NCBI RefSeq assembly: GCF_004919095.1 | Contig: NZ_STGJ01000005.1 | Coordinates: 62,001 to 126,000 of the forward strand | Length of the DNA: 64,000 nt | From: Crenobacter intestini | Lineage (GTDB): Bacteria; Pseudomonadota; Gammaproteobacteria; Burkholderiales; Chromobacteriaceae | Direction: 5' to 3' | In this document: in pieces, positions 48,885 to 57,076 of the stretch | How the letters are laid out: each line of letters starts with the position of its first letter | Position numbering within the stretch: position 1 is the first letter of the stretch | The notes under the pieces: generated by a model | What the model was told of the DNA's origin: nothing | Seen by the model: only the letters and a program-made list of their open reading frames with translations | Databases searched by the model: none | Program-made: the position numbers and the translations under genes

Positions 48885-49520
48885 ATGACCACGACAGCCT
48901 TTGCCTTTATCGCCGCGGCCTACCTGATCGGCTCGCTCTCGTTCGCCGTCATCGTCTCCAAGGCAATGGGCATGGCCGACCCGCGCAGCTACGGCTCGGG
49001 CAACCCCGGCGCGACCAACGTGCTGCGCTCGGGCAAGAAGATCGCCGCCGCGCTGACGCTGCTGGGCGACGGCGCCAAGGGCTGGGTCGCCGTCGCGCTC
49101 GCCGCATGGCTCGCCCCGCGTTACGGCCTCGGCACGCGCGAGGTGGCGATGGTCGCCATCGCCGTGCTCGCCGGCCACATGTGGCCGGTATTCTTCGGCT
49201 TCAAGGGCGGCAAGGGCGTCGCCACCGCCGTCGGCGTGCTGTTCGGCTTCAGCCTGTGGCTCGCGCTCGCCGCGGTCGCCACCTGGCTATTCATGGCCTT
49301 CGTGGTGCGTATCTCCTCGCTGTCCGCGCTGACCGCCTGCGTGCTCGCGCCGGTGTACGCCTACTTCATCCTCGGCCCGCAAAGCCCCTACTTCGGCACC
49401 TGCATCATCATCGCGATCCTGGTGATCCACCGCCACAAGTCCAACCTGGTCAACCTGCTGACCGGGCAGGAAGGCAGGATAGGCGAGAAGGCTGCGTCCA
49501 AGGACGAGCAGCAGCCGTAA
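48885..49520 (+). CDS. plsY: Glycerol-3-phosphate acyltransferase PlsY
   Basis: Transfers acyl from acyl phosphate to glycerol-3-phosphate in the inner membrane. The 211-aa protein has about five membrane segments. The PlsY motifs are SYGSGNPGATNVLRSGKK (about 38-55), GHMWPVFFGFKGGKGVATA (about 100-118) and HRHKSNLVNLLTGQE near the C-terminus. I chose the ATG at 48885 as it begins the first membrane helix directly. Confidence 0.96.
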   Translation: MTTTAFAFIAAAYLIGSLSFAVIVSKAMGMADPRSYGSGNPGATNVLRSGKKIAAALTLLGDGAKGWVAVALAAWLAPRYGLGTREVAMVAIAVLAGHMWPVFFGFKGGKGVATAVGVLFGFSLWLALAAVATWLFMAFVVRISSLSALTACVLAPVYAYFILGPQSPYFGTCIIIAILVIHRHKSNLVNLLTGQEGRIGEKAASKDEQQP

Positions 49521-49526
49521 CAGGCC

Positions 49527-50039
49527 TTACAGCCGCCACCAGCGCGCCGGCAGCAAGGCCGGCGCCGCCGGGTCGGCCAGAAAGTCGGCAAGCCGCGCAG
49601 CGAGCCACGCCTCCTCAGCCACACAATCGGCCAGGCCGAGCCTCGCGCCCCAGTAGCGGGCAACCAGCTCGGCCTGCTGCTCCAGGTTATACGCGTGAAA
49701 CGGCCGCGCCTCGCCCACCGCATAGCGGTACGCGTCGCGCAGCCAGTAGGCGCCCTGCAGCCACAGGCAGACGCCGGCGAGCCTCACCGGCACCCCGCGC
49801 TGGTACTGCCAGACATGGGTGATTTCGTGCACGAACAGGCACTGCGAGCGCGGGCCGGCGAGCGAAAAGTCGGCGCGGTAGAGCGCAGGCGGAAAGTAGA
49901 GTTCGCCCGCCGGCGCCATCGCGACGCGGCGCAGCCACGGCAGGTAGCCGCGCGCGTGCACGCGCACCCGTGCCGCGTCGACAGCCGCGCCAAACAGCCG
50001 CGCCACCATCGCCCGCTCACCCGCCGTCAGCGCCCGCAC
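49527..50039 (-). CDS. Putative HExxH metalloprotein of unknown function
   Basis: A 170-aa protein with the zinc-peptidase motif HEITH (in FVHEITHVWQYQRG). A possible third ligand lies in the Glu-rich helix YNLEQQAELVARYWGAR, about 45 residues later. Databases sometimes name such proteins vgr-related or DUF4157-like. No signal peptide is clear. The start is uncertain: I chose the GTG at 50039 behind GGGAGG, because longer starts read through the terminator at 50056. Substrate and activity are unknown. It follows a YqhA-family gene on the same strand and converges with plsY. Confidence 0.65.
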   Translation of the reverse strand: MRALTAGERAMVARLFGAAVDAARVRVHARGYLPWLRRVAMAPAGELYFPPALYRADFSLAGPRSQCLFVHEITHVWQYQRGVPVRLAGVCLWLQGAYWLRDAYRYAVGEARPFHAYNLEQQAELVARYWGARLGLADCVAEEAWLAARLADFLADPAAPALLPARWWRL

Positions 50040-50055
50040 CAAGCCTCCCGTCCAT

Positions 50056-50080
50056 GAAAAAAGGGGGCGAAAGCCCCCTT
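50056..50080 (-). terminator. Rho-independent terminator after the YqhA-family gene
   Basis: A perfect 8-bp stem, AAGGGGGC with GCCCCCTT around a GAAA tetraloop, is followed on the minus strand by TTTTTTCA. Confidence 0.9.
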
Positions 50081-50102
50081 GCAGTATGCGCACGCGGTGC
50101 GC

Positions 50103-50648
50103 TCAGTGCTTGAGCGTCGAGTTGAGCAGCTTGTCGGTGTACGCGATGGCCGCCGCCGACAACAGGAAGGCCAGGTGCAGCAACAGCTGCCACTTGATGG
50201 TGTGATCCGACAGCTTGCTGGCGTTGATGAAGGTCTGCAGCAGGTGGATCGACGAGATGCTGATGATCGCCATCGACAGCTTGACCTTGAGCACCGACGC
50301 ATTCACATGGTCGAGCCACTCGGGCTGGTCCGGGTGGTTATCGATGCGCAGCCGCGACACGAAGGTCTCGTAGCCGCCGACCGTCACCATCAGGAGCAAG
50401 TTGGCAATCATCACCACGTCGATCAGCGCGAGCACCGACAGCATGATCTCGGTCTCGGTCAGCACCGTCAGGTCCGACAGCAGCGTCCACAGCGAGGACA
50501 GGAACTTCCACGCGTAGACGCCCTGCACCACGATCAGCCCCAGATAGATCGGCAGCTGCAGCCAGCGGCTCCAAAAAATCAGCTGGCCCAGCCGCGACTT
50601 CACCACCGGCCGCTCCTCGTGTCGCAGTACCGCTTCACCTGCTTGCAT
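50103..50648 (-). CDS. UPF0114/YqhA family membrane protein
   Basis: A 181-aa inner-membrane protein with three or four hydrophobic segments. The family (TIGR00645) is recognised by [15 protein letters not shown] (about 25-39), [21 protein letters not shown] ([20 protein letters not shown], about 83-102) and [24 protein letters not shown] at the end. The function is unknown. I chose the ATG at 50648 after AGGGGGAAGAG; a GTG directly before is possible. It lies 28 bp after metF and may share its transcript. Confidence 0.9.
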   Translation of the reverse strand: MQAGEAVLRHEERPVVKSRLGQLIFWSRWLQLPIYLGLIVVQGVYAWKFLSSLWTLLSDLTVLTETEIMLSVLALIDVVMIANLLLMVTVGGYETFVSRLRIDNHPDQPEWLDHVNASVLKVKLSMAIISISSIHLLQTFINASKLSDHTIKWQLLLHLAFLLSAAAIAYTDKLLNSTLKH

Positions 50649-50676
50649 CACTCTTCCCCCTTAAACCCGCTTTGGT

Positions 50677-51504
50677 TCACAAACCCAGGCGCTGACAGAT
50701 CGTCGACACCAGCCCGGCCTGGTTCAGCGTGTAAAAATGCAGGCCGGGTGCGCCGTTCGACATCAGCCGGTCGCAAAGTTCGGTCACCACGTCAAGGCCC
50801 AGCGCGCGGATCGACGCGGTGTCGTCGAGGTAGGACTGCATGCGCAGGCGCAGCCAGCGCGGTACTTCGGCGCCGCACATGTCGGAGAAGCGCACCAGCT
50901 GGCCGAAGTTGTTGATCGGCATGATGCCCGGCACCACCGGCACGTCGACGCCGCGCGCCTGCGCCTCGTCGACGAAGCGGAAGTAGGCGTCGGCGTTGAA
51001 GAAGTACTGGGTGATCGCCGAGTTGGCGCCGGCGCGCACCTTGCGCACGAAGTTGTCGATGTCCTCGTCGGCCGAGCGCGCCTGCGGGTGGAACTCCGGG
51101 TAGGCGGCGACCTCGATGTGGAAATGGTCGCCGTGCGCCTCGCGGATGAAGGCGACCAGTTCGTTGGCGTAGCGGAACTCGCCGGCCTCGACCATGCCCG
51201 AGGGCATGTCGCCGCGCAGCGCGACGATATGGCGAATGCCGTGCTCGCGGTACTCGTCGAGGATCGCGCGGATGCTCTCGCGGGTCGAGCCGATGCACGA
51301 CAGGTGCGGCGCGGCGGCCAGGCCGTCGGCGCGGATATCGAGCACTGCCGCGATCGTGCCCTCGCGGGTGGTGCCGCCGGCGCCGAAGGTCACCGAGAAG
51401 AACTCGGGCTTGAACTGCGCGAGCTGCGCGCGCGTGGTACGCAGCTTGGCCATCCCCTCTTCCGACTTGGGCGGGAAGAATTCGAAACTGTAGGTATGCT
51501 TCAT
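50677..51504 (-). CDS. metF: 5,10-methylenetetrahydrofolate reductase
   Basis: Makes 5-methyl-THF for methionine synthesis using FAD and NADH. The 275-aa single-domain enzyme has FEFFPPKSEEGM (residues 7-18, catalytic Glu), SVTFGAGGTTREGT (about 37-50), HLSCIGSTRESI (about 73) and TQYFFNADAYFRF (about 165). AAGGGG precedes the start. It lies 68 bp after ahcY on the same strand, so the SAH riboswitch should govern both. Confidence 0.96.
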   Translation of the reverse strand: MKHTYSFEFFPPKSEEGMAKLRTTRAQLAQFKPEFFSVTFGAGGTTREGTIAAVLDIRADGLAAAPHLSCIGSTRESIRAILDEYREHGIRHIVALRGDMPSGMVEAGEFRYANELVAFIREAHGDHFHIEVAAYPEFHPQARSADEDIDNFVRKVRAGANSAITQYFFNADAYFRFVDEAQARGVDVPVVPGIMPINNFGQLVRFSDMCGAEVPRWLRLRMQSYLDDTASIRALGLDVVTELCDRLMSNGAPGLHFYTLNQAGLVSTICQRLGL

Positions 51505-51572
51505 GGTTTCCCCTTGGTCACGGACAGGCCGGCCCCGTCTTACGCGGGTAGCGCCGGCCTTGCCGCGGTGGA

Positions 51573-52973
51573 TCAGTAGCGGTAGTGCGCCGGCTTGTAC
51601 GGGCCTTCCTTGGGCACGCTGATGTAGGCGGACTGCTCGTCGGACAGCTCGGTCAGGCGCGCGCCGATGCGCTTGAGGTGCAGGCGGGCGACCTTCTCGT
51701 CCAGGTGCTTGGGCAGCACGTAGACTTCACGGCCGTACTTCGCGCCGTTGCAGAAGATCTCGATCTGCGCGAGCACCTGGTTGGTGAAGCTGTTCGACAT
51801 CACGAACGACGGGTGGCCGGTCGCGCAGCCGAGGTTCACCAAGCGGCCCTCGGCCAGCAGGATGATGCGCTTGCCGTCCGGGAAGATGATGTGGTCGACC
51901 TGCGGCTTGATGTTCTCCCACTGGTACTGGCGCAGGCTGGCGACCTCGATTTCGGAGTCGAAGTGGCCGATGTTGCAGACGATCGCGTTGTTGCGCATCG
52001 CCTTCATATGCTCATGCGTGATCACGCCGACGTTGCCGGTGGTGGTGACGAAGATGTCGGCTTCACCCGCCACCTCGTCCATGCGCACCACGCGGTAGCC
52101 TTCCATCGCCGCCTGCAGTGCGCAGATCGGGTCGATCTCGGTCACCCATACCGTCGCGCCCAGCCCGCGCAGGGACTGCGCGCAACCCTTGCCCACGTCG
52201 CCGTAACCCAGCACCACCGCCACCTTGCCGGCGATCATCACGTCGGTCGCGCGCTTGATGCCGTCGACCAGCGATTCGCGGCAGCCGTACAGGTTGTCGA
52301 ACTTGGACTTGGTCACCGAGTCGTTGACGTTGAACGCCGGGAACGGCAGCTGGCCGTCCTTCTGCAGCTGATACAAGCGGTGCACGCCAGTGGTGGTCTC
52401 TTCGGTCACGCCCTTGATATGCGCGAGGCGCTTCGAGTACCAGTGCGGGTCGAGTGCCAGGTGGCGGCGGATCGCGGCGAACAGCGCCACTTCCTCGTCG
52501 TTGCCCGGGTGGCCGATCACGCCGATGTCCTGCTCGGCCTTGCTGCCCAGCATCAGGAGCAGCGTCGCGTCGCCGCCGTCGTCCAGGATCATGTTGGCCG
52601 GCTGTCCTTCCGGCCATTCGAAGATGCGGTGGGTGTAGTCCCAGTACTCGTCGAGGCTCTCACCCTTGAACGCGAACACCGGGATGCCGGCGGCGGCAAT
52701 CGCCGCTGCGGCGTGGTCCTGCGTCGAGAAGATGTTGCACGAAGCCCAGCGCACGTCGGCGCCCAGCGCGACCAAGGTCTCGATCAGCACGCCGGTCTGG
52801 ATGGTCATGTGCAGGCTGCCCGCGATGCGCGCGCCCCTGAGCGGCTGGCTGTGCTTGTACTCCTCGCGCAGCGCCATCAGGCCGGGCATCTCGGTCTCGG
52901 CGATCGCCAGTTCCTTGCGGCCCCACTGGGCGAGGTTGATGTCGGCGACCAGGAAATCGTTGAATTCAGCCAT
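51573..52973 (-). CDS. ahcY: Adenosylhomocysteinase
   Basis: Hydrolyses SAH to adenosine and homocysteine, clearing the product inhibitor of methyltransferases. The 466-aa NAD enzyme has the [20 protein letters not shown] block (about 51-70), [17 protein letters not shown] (about 256-272) for NAD, and the C-terminal [12 protein letters not shown]. The length of about 466 aa includes the insert typical of proteobacterial enzymes. The SAH riboswitch lies 75-131 bp upstream, and the start is preceded by GAAGGA. Confidence 0.97.
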   Translation of the reverse strand: MAEFNDFLVADINLAQWGRKELAIAETEMPGLMALREEYKHSQPLRGARIAGSLHMTIQTGVLIETLVALGADVRWASCNIFSTQDHAAAAIAAAGIPVFAFKGESLDEYWDYTHRIFEWPEGQPANMILDDGGDATLLLMLGSKAEQDIGVIGHPGNDEEVALFAAIRRHLALDPHWYSKRLAHIKGVTEETTTGVHRLYQLQKDGQLPFPAFNVNDSVTKSKFDNLYGCRESLVDGIKRATDVMIAGKVAVVLGYGDVGKGCAQSLRGLGATVWVTEIDPICALQAAMEGYRVVRMDEVAGEADIFVTTTGNVGVITHEHMKAMRNNAIVCNIGHFDSEIEVASLRQYQWENIKPQVDHIIFPDGKRIILLAEGRLVNLGCATGHPSFVMSNSFTNQVLAQIEIFCNGAKYGREVYVLPKHLDEKVARLHLKRIGARLTELSDEQSAYISVPKEGPYKPAHYRY

Positions 52974-53047
52974 CGTGTCGTTCCTTCACGAAGGCCGGGC
53001 GGGATGCGGCTCACCCGTCATCCCGTGTCCGGCACGGGTTGCATGGG

Positions 53048-53104
53048 CGAGTGCGGTTGAAGCGGTCCGGGCCTGGGGCGCAAGCCTCGCAGCACTCCCC
53101 GGAA
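53048..53104 (-). promoter_or_regulatory. SAH riboswitch upstream of ahcY-metF
   Basis: On the minus strand the element begins TCCGGGGAGTGCTGCGAGGC, continues with CCCCAGGCCCGGA (closing P1), and ends with AACCGCACTC. The last segment can pair with GAGTGC to form the pseudoknot. This order of pieces (GxGCTGCGA, CCAGGCCCGG, AAC-GC-CTC) is the SAH riboswitch consensus, and the gene behind it is ahcY, the usual partner. SAH binding turns expression on in this class. Confidence 0.88.
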
Positions 53105-53112
53105 TGCGCCGG

Positions 53113-53118
53113 ATTATA
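53113..53118 (-). promoter_or_regulatory. -10 box of the ahcY-metF promoter
   Basis: A perfect TATAAT on the minus strand lies 9 nt before the first base of the riboswitch, placing the start near 53106 so that the RNA begins with the aptamer. No good -35 hexamer is visible. Confidence 0.75.
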
Positions 53119-53161
53119 ACCCATGGATACCTTTTTGGCATTGAGGCGGGGCGACGGACAT

Positions 53162-53190
53162 GAAAAACGGGCCGCACAAGGCGGCCCGTT
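53162..53190 (-). terminator. Rho-independent terminator downstream of metK
   Basis: A perfect 10-bp stem, AACGGGCCGC with GCGGCCCGTT and a five-base loop, is followed on the minus strand by TTTTCA. It lies about 200 bp after the metK stop, beyond a palindromic repeat cluster, and just before the ahcY promoter. Confidence 0.85.
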
Positions 53191-53212
53191 GGCAGGTGTT
53201 GCAACCCTGCGC

Positions 53213-53391
53213 CCTCATCCGGCGGACCCTCATCCGGCGCTGCGCGCCACCTTCCCCCGCCAGCGGGGGAAGGGATAAGGCCGGAGCCGGTCGAGCGCAC
53301 ACCTTCTCCCGCAAGCGGGAGAAGGAATCAGGCTGGGGCAGGGAGAAGACTCCCCTCTCCCGCTGGCGGGAGAGGGGCCGGGGGGTGAGGG
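53213..53391. repeat. REP-like palindrome cluster A
   Basis: Three GC-rich palindromes follow one another: CCTTCCCCCGC/GCGGGGGAAGG (53250-53273), CCTTCTCCCGC/GCGGGAGAAGG (53302-53325) and CCCCTCTCCCGC/GCGGGAGAGGGG (53352-53377). Two CCCTCATCCGGCG copies lie in front. A 28-bp stretch (53228-53255 approximately) recurs in cluster B at 56454. Such elements occur dispersed in many proteobacterial genomes. They lie in the untranslated end of metK. Confidence 0.8.
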
Positions 53392-54561
53392 TTACAGCCC
53401 GGCGTCGGCGCGCAGCGCCTCGACCTTGTCGGTGCGCTCCCAGCTGAACTCGGGCTCTTCGCGGCCGAAGTGGCCGTAGGCGGCGGTCTTGGTGTAGATC
53501 GGGCGCAGCAGGTCGAGCATCTGCACGATGCCCTTCGGGCGCAGGTCGAAGTGGCGCTTCACCAGTTCGACGATCCGCTCGTTCGGGATCGCGTTGGTGC
53601 CGAAGGTGTCGACCGAGATCGAGGTCGGCTGGGCGACGCCGATCGCGTACGAAACCTGGATCTGGCACTGGCGCGCGAGGCCAGCGGCGACGATGTTCTT
53701 CGCCACGTAACGGCCGGCGTAGGCGGCCGAGCGGTCGACCTTGGACGGGTCCTTGCCGGAGAACGCGCCGCCGCCGTGCGGCGCCGCGCCACCGTAGGTG
53801 TCGACGATGATCTTGCGGCCGGTCAGGCCGCAGTCGCCGTGCGGGCCGCCGATGACGAAACGGCCGGTCGGGTTGACCAGGTACTTGGTGGTGGCGGTGA
53901 TCATCTCCGGCGGCAGCACCGGCTTGATCACGTCTTCGATGATCGCCTCGGTCAGCGCCTTGTGGTCGATGTCCGGGCTGTGCTGGGTGGACAGCACCAC
54001 GGTGTCGATCGACTTGGGCAGACCGGTGGCAGCGTCGTAGACGCAGGTGAGCTGGCTCTTGGCGTCCGGACGCAGCCACGGCAGGCGGCCGTCCTTGCGC
54101 AGCTCGGCCTGGCGCTGCACCAGGCGGTGCGCGTAGTAGATCGGGAATGGCATCAGCGTCGGCGTCTCGTCGCACGCGTAGCCGAACATCAGGCCCTGGT
54201 CGCCGGCACCCTGGTCAAGGTCGAGGCCCTCGCCTTCGTTGACGCCCTGCGCGATGTCCGGGCTCTGGCGGTCGTAGCACATCATCACCGCGCAGCCGCG
54301 GTAGTCGAAGCCCAGTTCGGAGTCGTCGTAGCCGATGCGCTTGATGGTCTCGCGCGCGACCTTGATGTAGTCGACGTTGGCGTGGGTGGTGATCTCGCCG
54401 GCCAGCACGACGAGGCCGGTGTTGACCAGCGTCTCGGCGGCGACGCGCGCCCGCGGGTCTTCGCGCAGGATGGCGTCGAGGATGGCGTCGGAGACCTGGT
54501 CCGCGACCTTGTCCGGATGGCCTTCGGAGACCGACTCCGAAGTGAAGAGGTATTCGCTCAT
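53392..54561 (-). CDS. metK: S-adenosylmethionine synthetase
   Basis: Makes SAM from methionine and ATP. The 389-aa protein starts [20 protein letters not shown], with the catalytic His in [17 protein letters not shown] (about 117-128) and [16 protein letters not shown] (about 265-280, phosphate loop) are present. It is divergent from the acyltransferase gene with a 74-bp gap. Its transcript ends in the repeat cluster. With ahcY and metF it gives three of the methyl-cycle enzymes. Confidence 0.98.
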   Translation of the reverse strand: MSEYLFTSESVSEGHPDKVADQVSDAILDAILREDPRARVAAETLVNTGLVVLAGEITTHANVDYIKVARETIKRIGYDDSELGFDYRGCAVMMCYDRQSPDIAQGVNEGEGLDLDQGAGDQGLMFGYACDETPTLMPFPIYYAHRLVQRQAELRKDGRLPWLRPDAKSQLTCVYDAATGLPKSIDTVVLSTQHSPDIDHKALTEAIIEDVIKPVLPPEMITATTKYLVNPTGRFVIGGPHGDCGLTGRKIIVDTYGGAAPHGGGAFSGKDPSKVDRSAAYAGRYVAKNIVAAGLARQCQIQVSYAIGVAQPTSISVDTFGTNAIPNERIVELVKRHFDLRPKGIVQMLDLLRPIYTKTAAYGHFGREEPEFSWERTDKVEALRADAGL

Positions 54562-54635
54562 GTAGGGATCCCTGGAGTGATGGCTGTCTGTTTGGTGTTA
54601 AAATCCGGCGCTTTACCCGGACACAAGGACGCGAC

Positions 54636-55529
54636 ATGGCACGCCTTGTACAAATCCTGCTGGCGGCGCTCTCCCGCCTGCCGCTGGCCGCGCTGCAGGC
54701 GCTCGGAGGCGCGCTGGGGTCATTGACCCGGCTGGCCTCGCCCGCTTTTGCAGACCGCATAAAAAGCAATCTGAATAATAGCGGGCTCGCCGAAAACAAC
54801 AATGTGTTGGAAGAATACGTCAAACGTACCGCGCGGGAAACCGGCATGGGTACGCTCGAGCTGGCGATCGCCTGGACGCGAGATTCTAAAGACATCGCGG
54901 CGCTGGTCAAGTCCTGCGACGGCTGGCAGCACGTCGAGGCGGCGCTCGCGCGCGGCGACGGGCTGGTGTTCGTCACCCCGCACCTGGGCGCTTACGACAT
55001 CGCCGGCCGCTACCTGGCGACCCGCCTGCCCTTCCCGATGACCGCGATGTTCCGCCCGCCCAAGTACGCCTTCCTCGAGCCGGTGATGCAGGGCGGCCGC
55101 GCGCGCGACGGCGCCGCCACCGCCCCGGCGACGCCAGCCGGCGTGCGCATCGTGATGAAGGCGCTGAGAAACGGCGAGGCGACCATCATCCTGCCCGACC
55201 AGGCGCCGGGCAGCGGCGAGGGCGTATGGGCGCCGTTCTTCGGTCAGCCCGCGTACACGATGACGCTGGTGCCGCGCCTCGCGCAGATGAAGAACGTGAC
55301 CACGCTGATGTTCTGGGGCGAGCGCCTGCCAAACGGCCAGGGCTTCGCCGTGCATATCTCGCCGCTCATGGAGCCCTTCGACGGCGACCGCGATGCCGAC
55401 GCCGCCCGCCTCAACCGCGAAGTGGAAAGGCTGGTTGGCCAGGCACCGACCCAGTACCTGTGGAGCTACAACCGCTATAAACACCCGGCCGGTGCGCCGC
55501 CCAGGCCCGGCACGGAGGACGCCGCATGA
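54636..55529 (+). CDS. LpxL/HtrB-type lysophospholipid acyltransferase, first copy
   Basis: A 297-aa inner-membrane acyltransferase with the HX4D motif in TPHLGAYDIAG (about 109-119) and an N-terminal hydrophobic helix. LPDQAPGSGEGVWAPFFGQPA (about 187-207) is the second conserved block. It probably adds a secondary acyl chain to lipid A. The start is preceded by AAGGA. Its stop overlaps the start of the next acyltransferase by four bases, so translation is coupled. Which lipid A position it serves is not clear. Confidence 0.9.
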   Translation: MARLVQILLAALSRLPLAALQALGGALGSLTRLASPAFADRIKSNLNNSGLAENNNVLEEYVKRTARETGMGTLELAIAWTRDSKDIAALVKSCDGWQHVEAALARGDGLVFVTPHLGAYDIAGRYLATRLPFPMTAMFRPPKYAFLEPVMQGGRARDGAATAPATPAGVRIVMKALRNGEATIILPDQAPGSGEGVWAPFFGQPAYTMTLVPRLAQMKNVTTLMFWGERLPNGQGFAVHISPLMEPFDGDRDADAARLNREVERLVGQAPTQYLWSYNRYKHPAGAPPRPGTEDAA

Positions 55530-56398
55530 AACTCTTTTTTGCCCTGCTCTGGTTACTGCACTGGCTGCCCTTGTCGGTGATCGGCGCGATCAGCCGTGCG
55601 CTTGGCCACCTGCTCTACTACGCGGCCATCAGCCGGCGCCGCGTCGGCCTGAACAACCTTGCGCGCTGCTTCCCCGCCATGAAGGAGGCCGAACGCAAGC
55701 GCCTGCTCAAACGCCACTTCGGGCATATGGCGCAGCTGTTGCTCGAATACGGCGTGTGCTGGTGGGCCAGCCCGGAGCGCATCAAGCGCCTGGTACGCAT
55801 CCATCACCTGGAGCGGCTGACCGAGTTGCGCGCGGCGGGCGAGGACGTCATCATCTTCTATCCGCACTTCGTCGGCTTCGAGCTCGCCGCGCTCAGACTC
55901 AACCTGGAGATGCCGCTGGTCAGCGTGTACTCGCACCAGAAGAACCAGGCGATGGACAAGATGATCTACGCCGGGCGCAACCGCTTCGACAACGCCTTCA
56001 TCGTGTCGCGCCAGGAGAGCCTGCGCGCGATCATCAAGGCGATGCGCGCCGACCACGCGCCCTTCCTCTACCTGCCCGACCAGGACTTCGGCCGCCGCGA
56101 CTCGATCTTCGTGCCCTTCTTCGGCGTACAGGCGGCGACCGTGCCCGGCCTCTCCCGCATCGCAGGGCTCGCCCGCGCGCGCGTAGTGCCGGTGATCCCG
56201 CGACGCGTCGCGGGCGGGCTGGAGGTCGACGTCTACCCGGCATGGGACAACTTCCCCAGCGGCGATATCGAGGCGGACACCCGCCGCATGAACGAGTTTC
56301 TCGAGCAGCGGGTGCTGGAGATGCCCGAGCAGTACTTCTGGCTGCACAAGCGCTTCAAGACGCGGCCGGAAGGCGAGCCACCGTTCTACCATAAATGA
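55526..56398 (+). CDS. LpxL/HtrB-type lipid A acyltransferase, second copy
   Basis: A 290-aa member of the same family. It has a membrane helix at residues 3-22, NNLARCFPAM (about 44-53), the catalytic variant HX4E in YPHFVGFELAA (about 111-121), and LPDQDFGRRDSIFVPFFG (about 182-199). HX4E is also used by E. coli LpxL. Tandem, translationally coupled copies suggest two different secondary acylations, as for the paired enzymes of Neisseria. A short terminator-like hairpin follows. Confidence 0.92.
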   Translation: MKLFFALLWLLHWLPLSVIGAISRALGHLLYYAAISRRRVGLNNLARCFPAMKEAERKRLLKRHFGHMAQLLLEYGVCWWASPERIKRLVRIHHLERLTELRAAGEDVIIFYPHFVGFELAALRLNLEMPLVSVYSHQKNQAMDKMIYAGRNRFDNAFIVSRQESLRAIIKAMRADHAPFLYLPDQDFGRRDSIFVPFFGVQAATVPGLSRIAGLARARVVPVIPRRVAGGLEVDVYPAWDNFPSGDIEADTRRMNEFLEQRVLEMPEQYFWLHKRFKTRPEGEPPFYHK

Positions 56399-56400
56399 AT

Positions 56401-56424
56401 AAGGCGCCCACGGGCGCCTTGTTC
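56401..56424 (+). terminator. Hairpin after the acyltransferase pair
   Basis: AAGGCGCCC and GGGCGCCTT pair perfectly with a two-base loop directly after the stop codon. The T run is poor (TTGTTC). Confidence 0.6.
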
Positions 56425-56439
56425 ATTGACTGCCATCGC

Positions 56440-56695
56440 CCTCATCCGGCCGCCCTCATCCGGCGCTGCGCGCCACCTTCTCCCGCAAGCGGGAGAAGGG
56501 ACTCCGGCCGGTGGGTTACGCCGCCCATTGCCCGCATCGCTGGTCGTACCCGACCTGGGTGGCTAACCCACGTGCTTGCTGCGCACCACCTTCTCACGCT
56601 GGCGGGAGAAGGGACGCCGGCCCACATGCAGACCGCAGCCACGCCCTCCCTCTCCCGCGGCCGGGAGAGGGTCGGGGTGAGGGTGAAGGGTGAGG
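56440..56695. repeat. REP-like palindrome cluster B
   Basis: Palindromes with arms CCTTCTCCCGC (56476-56499, identical to one in cluster A), CCTTCTCaCGC/GCGGGAGAAGG (56589-56612, one mismatch) and CCCTCTCCCG/CGGGAGAGGG (56648-56671). CCCTCATCC motifs lie on the left and GGGTGAGGGT on the right, so the ends mirror each other. Together with cluster A it flanks metK and both acyltransferase genes. Confidence 0.8.
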
Positions 56696-56696
56696 G

Positions 56697-57005
56697 TCAG
56701 GCGGCCTTGCGCACCGGGCGCGCGCGCCAGAAGTGGCGGGCGACGAAGCCGGGGAAGGCGAACACGGTAAACAGCGCGAAGGTGGTCACGTAGAACTGCC
56801 AGTTCTGCGCGTGCACCGGCATGTGCTGCGCCTCGAGCACGCGGGCAAGACCGCCCACCGCGAGGTAGAGCACCACCAGCTCCAGCGCCTCCCAGCCGAA
56901 ATGCTTGTCCTTCACGCGCAGCACGCCGAACAGGCGGCGGCTGACAAAGGGCAGGTTCGCCGCGATACAGGCGACGACGGTCAACAGGATCACACTTTCT
57001 TGCAC
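56697..57005 (-). CDS. DUF2818 family membrane protein
   Basis: A 102-aa protein with three hydrophobic segments. It starts with GTG (QESVILLTVVACIAANLPFV) behind GGAG. The family is known almost only from betaproteobacteria, always next to nuoN, so a link to complex I assembly or stability has been suggested but not proven to my knowledge. Here a strong terminator lies between it and nuoN, so it may be transcribed apart from the main nuo operon. Confidence 0.9.
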   Translation of the reverse strand: MQESVILLTVVACIAANLPFVSRRLFGVLRVKDKHFGWEALELVVLYLAVGGLARVLEAQHMPVHAQNWQFYVTTFALFTVFAFPGFVARHFWRARPVRKAA

Positions 57006-57022
57006 GGTCAGGCTCCATCAAT

Positions 57023-57057
57023 GAAAAAAGGCGTGTCGCGGTCGTCCGCGACACGCC
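57023..57057 (-). terminator. Rho-independent terminator after nuoN
   Basis: A perfect 12-bp stem, GGCGTGTCGCGG with CCGCGACACGCC and a four-base loop (57030-57057), is followed on the minus strand by six T. It marks the end of the nuo operon. Confidence 0.93.
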
Positions 57058-57076
57058 CGGCCGGGGCTTGCTGGTC

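Noticed and set aside
53213..53391. CRISPR-like repeat array
   Set aside because: The palindromes differ in sequence and spacing and there are no regular spacers or cas genes. They fit REP-type intergenic elements.
54562..54635. SAM riboswitch upstream of metK
   Set aside because: The gap is only 74 bp and shared with the divergent acyltransferase promoter. None of the SAM aptamer core motifs can be placed there.
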